A stretch of DNA of 64,000 nucleotides. It comes from Prauserella shujinwangii (GTDB lineage: Bacteria; Actinomycetota; Actinomycetes; Mycobacteriales; Pseudonocardiaceae). Where the stretch lies: NCBI RefSeq assembly GCF_003001955.1, contig NZ_PVNH01000007.1:248001-312000 (forward strand), given 5' to 3'. The notes under the pieces are model-generated. The model saw only the letters and a program-made list of their open reading frames with translations, did not search any database and had not been told where the DNA came from. A program made the translations under genes and the position numbers. This document shows, piece by piece, positions 45,790-53,756 of the stretch (its first letter is position 1; each line of letters starts with the position of its first letter).

Positions 45790-46944
45790 TCAGCGCAGCT
45801 TGCCGAAGAACTCCCGGACGTCGTTGACGAGCAGGTCGGGGGCCTCCATGGCGGCGAAGTGGCCGCCACGGTCGAACTCGGACCAGTGCGTGATCGTGTG
45901 TTCGAGTTCGAGGGTGCGGCGGATGGACACGTCCAGGGGGAACACCGCGACGCCGGTGGGCACGGTGGAACGCTCGCGCGCGCTCCAGGCTCCGGCGTGC
46001 GCGGTCTCGTAATAGCTGTTGGCCGAGGATCCGGCGGTGCCGGTCAGCCAGTACAGCATCACGTTGGTGAGCAACTGGTCCCGATCCACCGCGTCCTCGG
46101 GCAGTTCGGCGGCCGGATCGGTCCACTCCTTGAACTTCTCCACGATCCAGGCCAACTGCCCGACCGGGGAGTCGTGCAGCCCGTGCGCGAGGGTCTGCGG
46201 CCGGCTGATCTGGATCATCGCGTAGCCGGCCCCCTCGGTCTTCAGGTACGCCAGGTGCGCGAGCCGGGCTCGCTCCACCGTGGTCAGCTCGCCCACCTCG
46301 TCTGGGCTGACCTCGGCGAACGCGGAGAGCCCGTTCGTGTGCACGCCGACCACGTTGCCGGGGTTGAGGCGGCCGAGCCCTGGGGCGATGACCGCGCCGG
46401 TGTCGCCGCCCTGTGCGCCGTAGCGGTCGTAGCCGAGCCGGTCCATCAGCTCGGCGAACGCCCTGGTCGTCCGGTTGATGTCCCAGCCTGCCTCGCGGGT
46501 GGGTCCGGAGAAGCCGCTGCCGGGGTTCGACGGGATCACCAGGTGGAACGCCTGCGCCGGGTCGCCGCCATGCGCCCGGGGGTCGGTCAGCGGGCCGATG
46601 ACGTTCAGGAACTCCACGACCGAACCGGGCCAGCCGTGGATCAGGATCAGTGGCAGCGCGTCCGGCTCGGGCGAGCGCACGTGCAGGAAGTGGATGTTCT
46701 GCCCGTCGATCTCGATGGTGAACTGCGGGTGGGAGTTCAACTCCCGCTCGTGGACGCGCCAGTCGTAGCCATCGCGCCAGTACTCGGCCAGTCCCTTGAG
46801 GTAGCTCACCGGCACCCCGCGGCTCCAGCCCACCCCGGGCAGGTCCGCGGCCCACCGGGTCCTGGTGAGCCGGTCCCGGAGGTCGTCCAGGTCGGACTGG
46901 GGAATGTCGATGGTGAAAGGCCGGATCTCGCTGTCGTGTGTCAT
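45790..46944 (-). CDS. Epoxide hydrolase (EHN-domain alpha/beta hydrolase)
   Basis: A 384-residue epoxide hydrolase. The N-terminal EHN lid segment is [25 protein letters not shown] with the conserved [19 protein letters not shown]. The oxyanion motif HGWPG is at 103-107, nucleophile Asp181 in [10 protein letters not shown], and His362 in [13 protein letters not shown]. The family opens epoxides by attack of the aspartate; members act on juvenile-hormone-like or aromatic epoxides, and the physiological substrate here is unknown. The start is ATG 46944, with no clear ribosome-binding site, so the mRNA may be leaderless. It stands alone, between two genes on the other strand. Confidence 0.92.
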   Translation of the reverse strand: MTHDSEIRPFTIDIPQSDLDDLRDRLTRTRWAADLPGVGWSRGVPVSYLKGLAEYWRDGYDWRVHERELNSHPQFTIEIDGQNIHFLHVRSPEPDALPLILIHGWPGSVVEFLNVIGPLTDPRAHGGDPAQAFHLVIPSNPGSGFSGPTREAGWDINRTTRAFAELMDRLGYDRYGAQGGDTGAVIAPGLGRLNPGNVVGVHTNGLSAFAEVSPDEVGELTTVERARLAHLAYLKTEGAGYAMIQISRPQTLAHGLHDSPVGQLAWIVEKFKEWTDPAAELPEDAVDRDQLLTNVMLYWLTGTAGSSANSYYETAHAGAWSARERSTVPTGVAVFPLDVSIRRTLELEHTITHWSEFDRGGHFAAMEAPDLLVNDVREFFGKLR

Positions 46945-47109
46945 GCCGACAACGCTAGAAACCGGTTAGGTCGGATTCGGTCCTAGGCTGAGGACGGACT
47001 CTCCCTCCGGCAGAACAGACGCCACTGGTCCGGCGTGGAGCGGAATCGCGCGTGGCGGGGTGTCGCGGGGGCGCGATGAGTTTGCCGCGCTCCGGCGGTC
47101 TGCACCACC

Positions 47110-47676
47110 ATGGGAAAGCTGACCTATGGCATGAACGTCTCGGTGGACGGCTACATCGCCGACGCGAACGGCGACCTCGGTTGGAGCGTGCCGGACGAGG
47201 AACTGCATCAGTACTGGAACGACCGGACCAGGGACATCGCGCTCTCGCTGTACGGGCGGAAGCTGTACGAGCTGATGTCGGCCCACTGGCCGACCGCGGG
47301 CCAGGCACCCGGCGTGCCCCCGGTGGAGGCCGAGTACGCCCGGCTGTGGCTCGCGATGCCGAAGGTGGTCTTCTCGCGGACCCTGGAGTCGGTCGACTGG
47401 AACTCCAGGCTGGAGCGGGGTGAGGTGGTCGAGGTCGCGCGGAGGCTCAAGGCCGAGACCGACGGCCTGCTGGAGGTGGGTGGCGCCACGCTCGCCGCGC
47501 CCCTGGTCAGGGCCGGTCTCGTGGACGAGTTCCAGGTGGTGGTCACGCCGGCCGCGATCGGCGGCGGCATGCCGTTCTTTCCGTCGCTGCCCACGTGGCT
47601 GAGGCTGGAGCTGGTGGAGAACCGCACCTTCGCCTCGGGCGCGGTACTGCTGCGCTACCAGCCCGTACGCGGCTAG
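47110..47676 (+). CDS. RibD/dihydrofolate-reductase-fold protein
   Basis: A 188-residue protein of the RibD C-terminal domain/DHFR-like family: YGMNVSVDGYIADANGDLGW at the N-terminus, ALSLYGRKLYELM near residue 45, VGGATLAAPLVRAGLVDEFQVVVTPAAIGGG near residue 125 and RTFASGAVLLRYQP at the end. These NADPH-binding proteins are widespread and mostly uncharacterised; folate reduction is not implied. The start is ATG 47110, preceded by a poor ribosome-binding site. It lies upstream of a decayed GNAT gene. Confidence 0.88.
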   Translation: MGKLTYGMNVSVDGYIADANGDLGWSVPDEELHQYWNDRTRDIALSLYGRKLYELMSAHWPTAGQAPGVPPVEAEYARLWLAMPKVVFSRTLESVDWNSRLERGEVVEVARRLKAETDGLLEVGGATLAAPLVRAGLVDEFQVVVTPAAIGGGMPFFPSLPTWLRLELVENRTFASGAVLLRYQPVRG

Positions 47677-47703
47677 ACAACTGCCGGGGAAGTCGGTGGG
47701 TGG

Positions 47704-48370
47704 GTGTGCGGGGCTGCTGAGGAGGGCGTCATCGAGGACGAGGTGATCGCCCTGATCGGCGGGATCCACGGCGAGGCCCGGCTGAGCTTCCCGTGGCAGC
47801 GCGCCGACGTTCGACGGCGACTCCCTCGCCACCCACAGGCGGGAATCGACCGCGGTCGATTCCCGGAAGAGGCGACGGGCCGGATGCGTCCTGAGTGGAC
47901 GTGGTTCGCGCGGGAGGCTTCCCGGATCGTGGCGCGGGCCCGGTGGTGAGGGCGGGCGGAGAGCGTTCCTCGCGCTGTTCCGGCGGGTCGCGGTCGGCAG
48001 CGTCGACGTCGCCACCGACGCGATCTCGAGGTGATGGACGGCGGCGCGCAGGCGCAAGCCGAACTCGAGTTCTCCCTGTCGTGCCCTGGCGAACGATCGT
48101 GGTGGCGGGTCGCGGCGACGCCGGACGGGGAGCCCGTCGGGTTCGCGATCCCGGCCGCGACGCCGTACCACCGCGACGTGGGCTACCTCGGTGTGCTGCC
48201 GGAACGGCGCGGGCAGGGTACGTGGACGACATCCTCGGCGAGATCACCCGGGTGCACGCCGCCGAGGGCGCCGAGCGGATCACCGCGACCACGGATGTGC
48301 CGAACATCCCGATGGCGGCGGCGTTCGATCGCGCGAACTACCGGGTGACCGAGGTCAGGATGGTCTTCAC
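47704..48370 (+). pseudogene. GNAT acetyltransferase pseudogene, three frame disruptions
   Basis: Recognisable pieces of one GNAT-like protein lie in successive frames: PEWTWFAREASRIVARARW (frame 1, stop at 47949), AFLALFRRVAVGSVDVATD (frame 2, stop at 48034), then AELEFSLSCPGERSWWRV and VGYLGVLPERRGQG (frame 1), then YVDDILGEITRVHAAEGAER and NIPMAAAFDRANY (frame 3, ending near 48370). The order and content agree with an intact relative, including the acetyl-CoA-binding LPERRGQG loop; one extra G in CAGGGTACG would restore the last join. At least three indels make it non-functional unless the sequence is in error. Confidence 0.7.
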
Positions 48371-48387
48371 GGGCCCGGTCCCACTGG

Positions 48388-48545
48388 CCCGCCTTCGCCG
48401 GACCGCCCCGGCGAGCGCCTGCCGGTCGAACGTGCCCGACGGGAGGAGCGGCACCGCGGCGGCCGCCTCGAACCGTGGCGGCAGCAGGCACTCCGGCAGC
48501 ACCGCGGCGGCGGCCGCGCGCACCATGGCCGCCAGAACGCGAGAG
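48388..48545 (-). pseudogene. Remnant of an NRPS/AMP-ligase adenylation-domain C-terminus
   Basis: On the minus strand, one frame reads MVRAAAAAVLPECLLPPRFEAA, then VPLLPSGTFDRQALAG. This matches the end of an NRPS adenylation domain (consensus LP-x-x-x-P then LPSGKVDRRAL) with the A10 lysine replaced by Thr and the following Val by Phe. Only about 50 residues survive; no start, no carrier domain and no other motif are seen. It overlaps the tail of the GNAT pseudogene on the other strand, so only one of the two readings of the last few bases can have been real. Confidence 0.45.
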
Positions 48546-48954
48546 TGGGCTGCCGCGTCCGGCGGTGGAGGCCGCCGCGGCCGAGCACGCGGACTGCCTG
48601 GTCCAGCCCGGGCGGCGATCCGGCCTGCTGCGCCGCCAGGTGCTCATGTTGCGCGAGGCGCTCGGCGTCGCAACCCCGGCTGAGGCTTGGGCGGGCCCGG
48701 CTTATGTCTGCCCGCTCGGCGCCGTACGACGCGCTGAAGAGCGTGGTCGTTCTTGTCGGGTCAGTCCGCGGTGCGCGGCCGATGGGATCATTCGTGTTTT
48801 CTCGGTTCGCCCCCTTTTGAGGACCGATCTTGTCCGCAATGTGCCCCACGGTGGTAGCAGCCGATCAGGCGGGCTCCCAGGTTCGGTAGCCCGATCACCC
48901 GTCTTCGATTCCGGCGGTCGACTGATCGCCCCGAAAGAACAAGGAGACAATGCG

Positions 48955-49899
48955 ATGTTCGATCCAGCCGATTTTCCCGAGCCCACCCGTGTTTCGGTCA
49001 ACGGTGTGGAACTCGAAGTCTTCGAAGCAGGCCGGCACCATGCTGGAGAACCCATTGTGCTCTGCCACGGCTGGCCGGAGCACGCCTTTTCTTGGCGCTA
49101 TCAGGTGCCCGCTCTTGCCGCGGCGGGCCACCATGTCATCGTTCCGAACCAGCGAGGTTACGGCAACTCGTCCCGTCCGAGTGAAGTCACCGACTATGAC
49201 ATCGAACACCTGTCGGGGGATCTCATCGCGCTTCTCGATCACTACGGATACGACGATGCCACCTTTGTCGGTCACGACTGGGGCGCCATGGTCGTATGGG
49301 GGCTGACCTTGTTGCATCCCCACCGGGTCAGCAAGGTGATCAATCTGAGCTTGCCTTACCAGGAGCGCGGAGAAAGGCCCTGGCTCGAGTTCATGGAAGA
49401 AGTGCTCGGCGGTGACTTCTATTTCGTCCACTTCAACCGGCAGCCGGGCGTCGCGGACGCGGTACTGGAAGAGAACACATCCCGGTTCCTCCGCAACCTG
49501 TACCGAAAAAACGTGCCACTCCGGGAGCCGGAGCCAGGAATGGTGATGATCAATCTCGCCAACGCGGAGACACCACTGGGCGATCCGTTGATGAGCGACC
49601 GCGAACTGGCCGTTTTCGTGTCCGCCTTCGAATCGTCCGGGTTCACGGGCACCATAAACTGGTACCGGAACCTGGACCGCAACTGGCACTTGCTGGCCGA
49701 CGTGGACCCGATCATCCGGCAGCCCGCCCTCATGATCTACGGCGACCGGGACGCGGTCGCGAGGTCCGAGGACCTGACGGCGTTCGTGCCCCATGTGGAA
49801 GTGGTCAGCCTGGATTGCGGTCATTGGATCCAGCACGAAAAGCCGGAAGAAACGAACCGAGCGATTCTGCGATGGCTGGAACAGCAGAGCGCCGTCTAG
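48955..49899 (+). CDS. Alpha/beta hydrolase, epoxide-hydrolase type
   Basis: A 314-residue hydrolase. The oxyanion HGWPE motif is at 39-43, nucleophile Asp108 in VGHDWGAMV, the acid lies in IYGDRDAVAR and His290 in CGHWIQHEKPEE. The Asp nucleophile and HGWP indicate an epoxide hydrolase or haloalkane-type enzyme rather than an esterase. AAGGAG precedes ATG 48955 by eight bases. Codons are visibly less G/C-biased than in neighbouring genes, and the gene lies between pseudogenes and a transposase remnant, so recent horizontal acquisition is likely. The substrate is unknown. Confidence 0.9.
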   Translation: MFDPADFPEPTRVSVNGVELEVFEAGRHHAGEPIVLCHGWPEHAFSWRYQVPALAAAGHHVIVPNQRGYGNSSRPSEVTDYDIEHLSGDLIALLDHYGYDDATFVGHDWGAMVVWGLTLLHPHRVSKVINLSLPYQERGERPWLEFMEEVLGGDFYFVHFNRQPGVADAVLEENTSRFLRNLYRKNVPLREPEPGMVMINLANAETPLGDPLMSDRELAVFVSAFESSGFTGTINWYRNLDRNWHLLADVDPIIRQPALMIYGDRDAVARSEDLTAFVPHVEVVSLDCGHWIQHEKPEETNRAILRWLEQQSAV

Positions 49900-49906
49900 T
49901 GCCAGG

Positions 49907-49974
49907 AGCCTCCCTGAGGTCTCGCGATGATCGCGGTGTTCTCCGGCTACGACACCGGGGATTTCAGGGAGGCT
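49907..49974. repeat. Spaced inverted repeat after the hydrolase
   Basis: AGCCTCCCTGA (49907-49917) and TCAGGGAGGCT (49964-49974) are perfect 11-bp complements separated by 46 bp; the interior has a small CGCGATGATCGCG palindrome. It could be a terminator of the hydrolase or a relic of the adjoining mobile element. Confidence 0.55.
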
Positions 49975-50250
49975 GGACGGTACGGCGCTCTCGCCGGGGA
50001 GACCACCGCAACGAGGACCGGCTGCCCGGAGTGCGGCGTTGATCGCTTCCCGTGCGGCTCCGCGCCGGTGACGGCGAGCGCGGGCAGGACCTCGGCATGA
50101 GTGCGAGCGCGGTGGTGGCACGCTCGCGGCCGGGACATGTCCTGGGAGCTCCATGACGGAGGTGGCCCGGAGGTGCGGACCCGCTCGGTGCCGAGCAGGG
50201 TGCCGTCGATGGTCACGTGGCCGTAGCCGACCGGTCACCCCGGCGTAGAC
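49975..50250 (-). mobile_element. Transposase remnant (IS5-like DDE family, tentative)
   Basis: One minus-strand frame contains VTIDGTLLGTERVRT (50175-50220), resembling the first catalytic Asp segment of IS5-type DDE transposases, and further on ARTHAEVLPALAVTG (about 50065-50110), resembling the H-x-x-x-LPAL region. The intervening stretch does not align, and neither end of an element is recognised. It is consistent with a short deleted relic. Confidence 0.4.
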
Positions 50251-50402
50251 GACCCACGCGGAGTGAATCACCGCGCTGTTCGACCCAGCGGCGCCGACGG
50301 CCCCAGACGCAGGAAGAGCCGTGGGCGCACTCGCACCCACGGCCATGGACAGCGCTTCTTTTGTTGATCACTTAATCGATTGTTGTGGCTGGTCAGAGCC
50401 GG

Positions 50403-50476
50403 TGCCCCCGGTGCGACTCGAACGCACACTGGACGGATTTTGAGTCCGCTGCCTCTGCCGATTGGGCTACGGGGGC
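50403..50476 (-). tRNA. tRNA-Leu (anticodon CAA)
   Basis: A 74-nt cloverleaf. Acceptor stem GCCCCCG/CGGGGGC, discriminator A. The anticodon arm GCGGA CTCAAAA TCCGT gives anticodon CAA at 50440-50442, reading UUG. T arm GTGCG TTCGAGT CGCAC. The variable loop is only five bases (CCAGT), class I rather than the long arm usual for leucine tRNAs. The 3' CCA is not encoded. Confidence 0.93.
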
Positions 50477-50670
50477 GCTGACCACTCACTGTACTCGCGC
50501 GTGATCACGCTGCCTCATCCGGGCCGCGGCCGCCCCGCAGCTCCGGACGGGCGGCGGGCCTGCTCACGGAACGTGGTGAACGCCATCTCTACGTCGTCGT
50601 CATTCCCGGTAGCCTCTCGGTAGCGGCATGCCGCACCACCCCAACCCGTCGATCGCCCAGGAGGACCCCG

Positions 50671-51288
50671 GTGACCGAAGCGGCTACCGAGGCCAACGGT
50701 GTTGCCACCGCGCCGCAGCGTCGAGTGCTCGTTGCCGAGGACGAGGCGCTGATCAGGCTGGACCTCGTCGAGATGTTGCGCGAAGAGGGTTATCAGGTGG
50801 TCGGCGAGGCCGGCGACGGGGAAGAGGCGATCAAGCTCGCCACCGATCTCAAGCCCGACCTGGTGATCCTCGACGTCAAGATGCCCAAGCTCGACGGTAT
50901 CGAGGCAGCCGCCAAGATCACCGGGGACCGGATCGCGCCGGTCGTCATCCTGACCGCCTTCAGCCAGCGCGACCTGGTGGAACGCGCGCGCGAGGCGGGC
51001 ACGATGGCGTACCTCGTGAAGCCGTTCGCCAAGCGCGACCTCGTGCCCGCCATCGAGCTCGCCGTCAGCCGCTTCGCCGAGCTGCAGGCGCTCGAGTCCG
51101 AGGTCGCCGGCCTCAACGACCGGCTGGAGACCCGCAAGCTGATCGACCGCGCGAAGGGCCTGCTCATGACGGCGCAGGGCCTCACCGAGCCGGACGCCTT
51201 CCGCTGGATCCAGCGCACCGCCATGGACCGCAGGACCACGATGAAGTCGGTCGCCGAGGCGGTCATCGAGAGCATCGGCGAGAAGTAG
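50671..51288 (+). CDS. pdtaR: ANTAR-domain response regulator
   Basis: A 205-residue two-domain regulator. Receiver residues are Glu23/Asp24, phosphoacceptor Asp68 in VILDVKMP, Thr in VVILTAF and Lys in YLVKPF. The C-terminal ANTAR RNA-binding domain (ETRKLIDRAKGLLM and EPDAFRWIQRTAMDRRTTMKSVAEAV, residues about 145-200) binds paired hexaloop hairpins to prevent termination. In mycobacteria the orthologue Rv1626 (PdtaR) works with the kinase PdtaS and lies upstream of polA, as here. The start is GTG 50671, six bases after GGAGG. Orthology is inferred from domain order and gene neighbourhood. Confidence 0.93.
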   Translation: MTEAATEANGVATAPQRRVLVAEDEALIRLDLVEMLREEGYQVVGEAGDGEEAIKLATDLKPDLVILDVKMPKLDGIEAAAKITGDRIAPVVILTAFSQRDLVERAREAGTMAYLVKPFAKRDLVPAIELAVSRFAELQALESEVAGLNDRLETRKLIDRAKGLLMTAQGLTEPDAFRWIQRTAMDRRTTMKSVAEAVIESIGEK

Positions 51289-51303
51289 CCGCAGCCTTCT
51301 GCT

Positions 51304-51357
51304 GTCATGAGTTGGCTCGTTACGAGCGAGAAACCTCAGTAACGAGCCACTCCTGAC
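51304..51357. repeat. Palindromic intergenic element / terminator after pdtaR
   Basis: GTCATGAGTTGGCTCGTTAC (51304-51323) pairs with GTAACGAGCCACTCCTGAC (51339-51357) with one gap and one mismatch, around a 15-nt loop. Placed 15 bases after pdtaR, followed by a T-rich TGACATTTC stretch. Confidence 0.75.
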
Positions 51358-51367
51358 ATTTCGCGGC

Positions 51368-51382
51368 ACAACCGGCGGTTGT
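51368..51382. promoter_or_regulatory. 15-bp perfect palindrome upstream of the hydrolase
   Basis: ACAACCG and CGGTTGT flank a central G. It lies 96 bp before the hydrolase start and may be an operator. Confidence 0.5.
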
Positions 51383-51477
51383 GGGTGGGTCCGAAAAGCT
51401 GTTGGACGTCGGGGGAGCCGCAGGGTTTTCTCTTCGTAGCGGGCCGGGACGGTCCCTGGGGACTACGGGAGGAAAGC

Positions 51478-52299
51478 ATGCAGTCAGACGCGGCGGGTGC
51501 GACCGAGGCGATCAAGGGCACGGCGGCGGGGGTGCCGTTCGTCGCCCTGCCGCCACGGGACACCGGTGACCCGGCGCCACTGCTGATCAGCTGGCACTTC
51601 ATGGACCCGCCGTGCACCGAGGCGGCCATGGCCGCGGCGCTGCCGCTGGCTGACGTGCCCGCGTGGCGCGTGCATCTGGGCCTGCCGATGTTCGGCAGCA
51701 GGCTGCCGGACGGCGGCTTCGAACGAATCTTCGCGCTCGCCGCCGAGGACTACGTGCGCCGGCTGTTCGAGCCGGTCGTCACGCGGGCCGTGGCCGAACT
51801 GCCCGCCGCGCTCACGGAGTTGCGCGCCCAGCTGCCCGTCACGGACGCTCCGCTCACCCTGGTCGGCGGGTCCGCCGGCGGTGCCGCCGTGCTGCTCGCG
51901 CTCGCGGAGGCCGGGCTCGACGTCGGCGCGGCGGTCGCCATCAGCCCCGTCGTCCAGCTGGCTCCGGTCGTCGCGGCGGGGGAGCGAGAGCACGGCGTGA
52001 CCTACGCCTGGACGGACACCTCCCGCGCGGTGGCCGACCGGTTCGACTTCGTCGCGCGGGCCGGGGAACTGCCGGACGTGCCGCTTCTCGTCGTCACCGG
52101 TGCCGACGACGAGGTCGCCTTCCGCGAACCGGCCCGGCTGCTCTGCGACCGCCTCGGCGGGCGCGCCCAGCAGGTCGTGGTCGACGACATGGCCCACGGC
52201 ATCGCCGAACCACCCGGTGTCGAACCGGCGCCGCAGACACCGCAGGCGGCGCGGGTCGACGCGGAGGTCAGCGCCTGGCTGCTCCGGCACCTGCGCTGA
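51478..52299 (+). CDS. Alpha/beta hydrolase of unknown specificity
   Basis: A 273-residue alpha/beta hydrolase. The nucleophile elbow is GGSAGG near residue 125 (S in LVGGSAGGAAVL), a probable acid lies in VTGADDEVAF and a histidine in DDMAHGIAEP. The N-terminal half lacks a clear HGG oxyanion motif (LLISWHFMDPPCTEAA takes its place), so catalysis is likely but the group is unclear. ATG 51478 follows GGGAGGAAAGC. The last 32 bases overlap the convergent LysR gene. Confidence 0.82.
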   Translation: MQSDAAGATEAIKGTAAGVPFVALPPRDTGDPAPLLISWHFMDPPCTEAAMAAALPLADVPAWRVHLGLPMFGSRLPDGGFERIFALAAEDYVRRLFEPVVTRAVAELPAALTELRAQLPVTDAPLTLVGGSAGGAAVLLALAEAGLDVGAAVAISPVVQLAPVVAAGEREHGVTYAWTDTSRAVADRFDFVARAGELPDVPLLVVTGADDEVAFREPARLLCDRLGGRAQQVVVDDMAHGIAEPPGVEPAPQTPQAARVDAEVSAWLLRHLR

Positions 52300-53242
52300 T
52301 CCGGTCGGCCCCGGGCAGCCACGTCCGGTCCGGATCGTGCGCGCACCAGCCCTCCGCGCCGCTCACCCGCTCGAGCAGGGCGACGAGCGCGCGGAGGGCG
52401 GGCCGCCGGTCATCCCGCCGCCACACCGCCGACCACGGGAACAGCGGCGCCGGATGGAACGGCAGCACCCGCAGGTTCAGGTCCCTCGGCAGGTCCATGT
52501 CCGCACCGGACAACGTCACCCGGTGCCTGCCGTACCGGGCCTGCTCCAGCGTGTGCCGCAGCCCATAACTCGTTCCGGTGAAATCGAGCGGCACGTCGAA
52601 CTCCCGCCCGAGCCGCTCCAGGAACAGCCGGAACTCCACTGGTCCCCGCGTCGACGGCAGCCACAGCCCCTCCTCGCGCAGGTCCGCGAGCCGCACCGCC
52701 GCGCCCGCCGCGAGCGGATGCTCGGGCGGAAGCACCGCCAGCAGCGGCTCCAGCCGCACCAGCCGGTGCTCGACGTCCGGCGGCAGCTCCCGCCCGAGGT
52801 CGTGCACGCGGCCGAAGGCCAGGTCCGTCTCGTCCCGCAGCAGCGCGTCCACCGCGGCGCCCAGCCCACCGCGCGCGTCCCGCTCCACGGTGAGCCCCGG
52901 ATCCTGCGCGGAGAGCGTGCGCAGCAGAGACGTCGGTGCCAGCCGGTGGTCGAGCACGTCGAGCCGCAGCGGCCGCCCGTCCCCGGTGGCCAGTGCGGCA
53001 GCGGCCGCGTCCGCCGCCCGGATCAGCTCCCTGGCGTGCGGCAGGAAGCGCTCGCCCGCGCCGGTCAGCTCGATCGTGCGCGGCCCGCGGACGAACAGCG
53101 GCGCCCCGACGGCGTCCTCCAGCCTGCGCACCCGTTTCGACAGCGCCTGCTGGGTCAGGAACAGCCGCTCGGCCGCGCGGCTGAAGCTCCGCAGCTCGGC
53201 GGTGACGGTGAACGCGCGTACCTGCGCCAGGTCCAGGTCCAC
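52268..53242 (-). CDS. LysR-family transcriptional regulator
   Basis: A 324-residue LysR protein. The helix-turn-helix is SFSRAAERLFLTQQALSKRVRRLE near residue 19 and LFVRGPRTIELTGAGERFLPHA follows. The effector domain has LRLDVLDHRLAPTSLLRTL and DLAFGRVHDLG. The start is GTG 53242, ten bases after the thioesterase stop, so the two are probably one operon. Its tail overlaps the convergent hydrolase, which may be its target. The effector is unknown. Confidence 0.9.
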   Translation of the reverse strand: MDLDLAQVRAFTVTAELRSFSRAAERLFLTQQALSKRVRRLEDAVGAPLFVRGPRTIELTGAGERFLPHARELIRAADAAAAALATGDGRPLRLDVLDHRLAPTSLLRTLSAQDPGLTVERDARGGLGAAVDALLRDETDLAFGRVHDLGRELPPDVEHRLVRLEPLLAVLPPEHPLAAGAAVRLADLREEGLWLPSTRGPVEFRLFLERLGREFDVPLDFTGTSYGLRHTLEQARYGRHRVTLSGADMDLPRDLNLRVLPFHPAPLFPWSAVWRRDDRRPALRALVALLERVSGAEGWCAHDPDRTWLPGADRISAGAGAARR

Positions 53243-53251
53243 GCGCTCACG

Positions 53252-53695
53252 TTACGCGCCCGGCGGCTTGTCCCGGACGATGCAGGTCAGCCGCGCGGTG
53301 CAGGTGCGCCTGCCCTCCTCGTCGGTGATGACGATCTCGGAGGTGATGGTGCCGCGCCCGACGTGCAGGGGCGTGGCCACGCCCGTGACGTGCCCCTTCG
53401 TCGCCGCGCGGTGGTGGGTGCAGGACAGCTCCAGCCCCATCGCGGCCCGCCCCGCGCCCGCGTTGAGCGCCGCGACGGTGGATCCGAGCGCCTCGGCCAG
53501 CACCGCGTTGGCGCCGCCGTGCAGCAGCCCGTACGGCTGCAGGTTCCCCGCGACCGGCATCGTGCCGACCACCCGCTCCGGGGCGAGCTCGACGAACTCC
53601 AGCCCCACCTTGTCGTTGAGCTGCTGCTCCGCGACCTGCGGATTGATGCCCGCGAGCTGCTCGCGGATCTCCGCCTCCGACACGTGCTCGGTCAC
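53252..53695 (-). CDS. PaaI-family hotdog thioesterase
   Basis: A 147-residue hotdog-fold thioesterase. LLHGGANAVLAEALGS near residue 57 is the PaaI/4HBT_3 motif with the HGG turn, and GVATPLHVGRGTITSEIVITDEEGRRTCTARLT follows. It hydrolyses acyl- or aryl-CoA thioesters in the cytosol. In mycobacteria a hotdog protein also sits beside polA, so this is a conserved neighbour rather than an accessory gene. The start is GTG 53695 with GGAG upstream, 61 bp from the divergent polA start. Confidence 0.9.
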   Translation of the reverse strand: MTEHVSEAEIREQLAGINPQVAEQQLNDKVGLEFVELAPERVVGTMPVAGNLQPYGLLHGGANAVLAEALGSTVAALNAGAGRAAMGLELSCTHHRAATKGHVTGVATPLHVGRGTITSEIVITDEEGRRTCTARLTCIVRDKPPGA

Positions 53696-53756
53696 TCACC
53701 GCTCCTAGGTCGATACGCAGGCAGGACTGTCAGGCCTTCACCCTAGACTCGCTCCC

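Noticed and set aside
49907-49974. Complete insertion sequence
   Set aside because: The 11-bp arms are only 46 bp apart and do not bound the transposase fragment; no target-site duplication can be seen.
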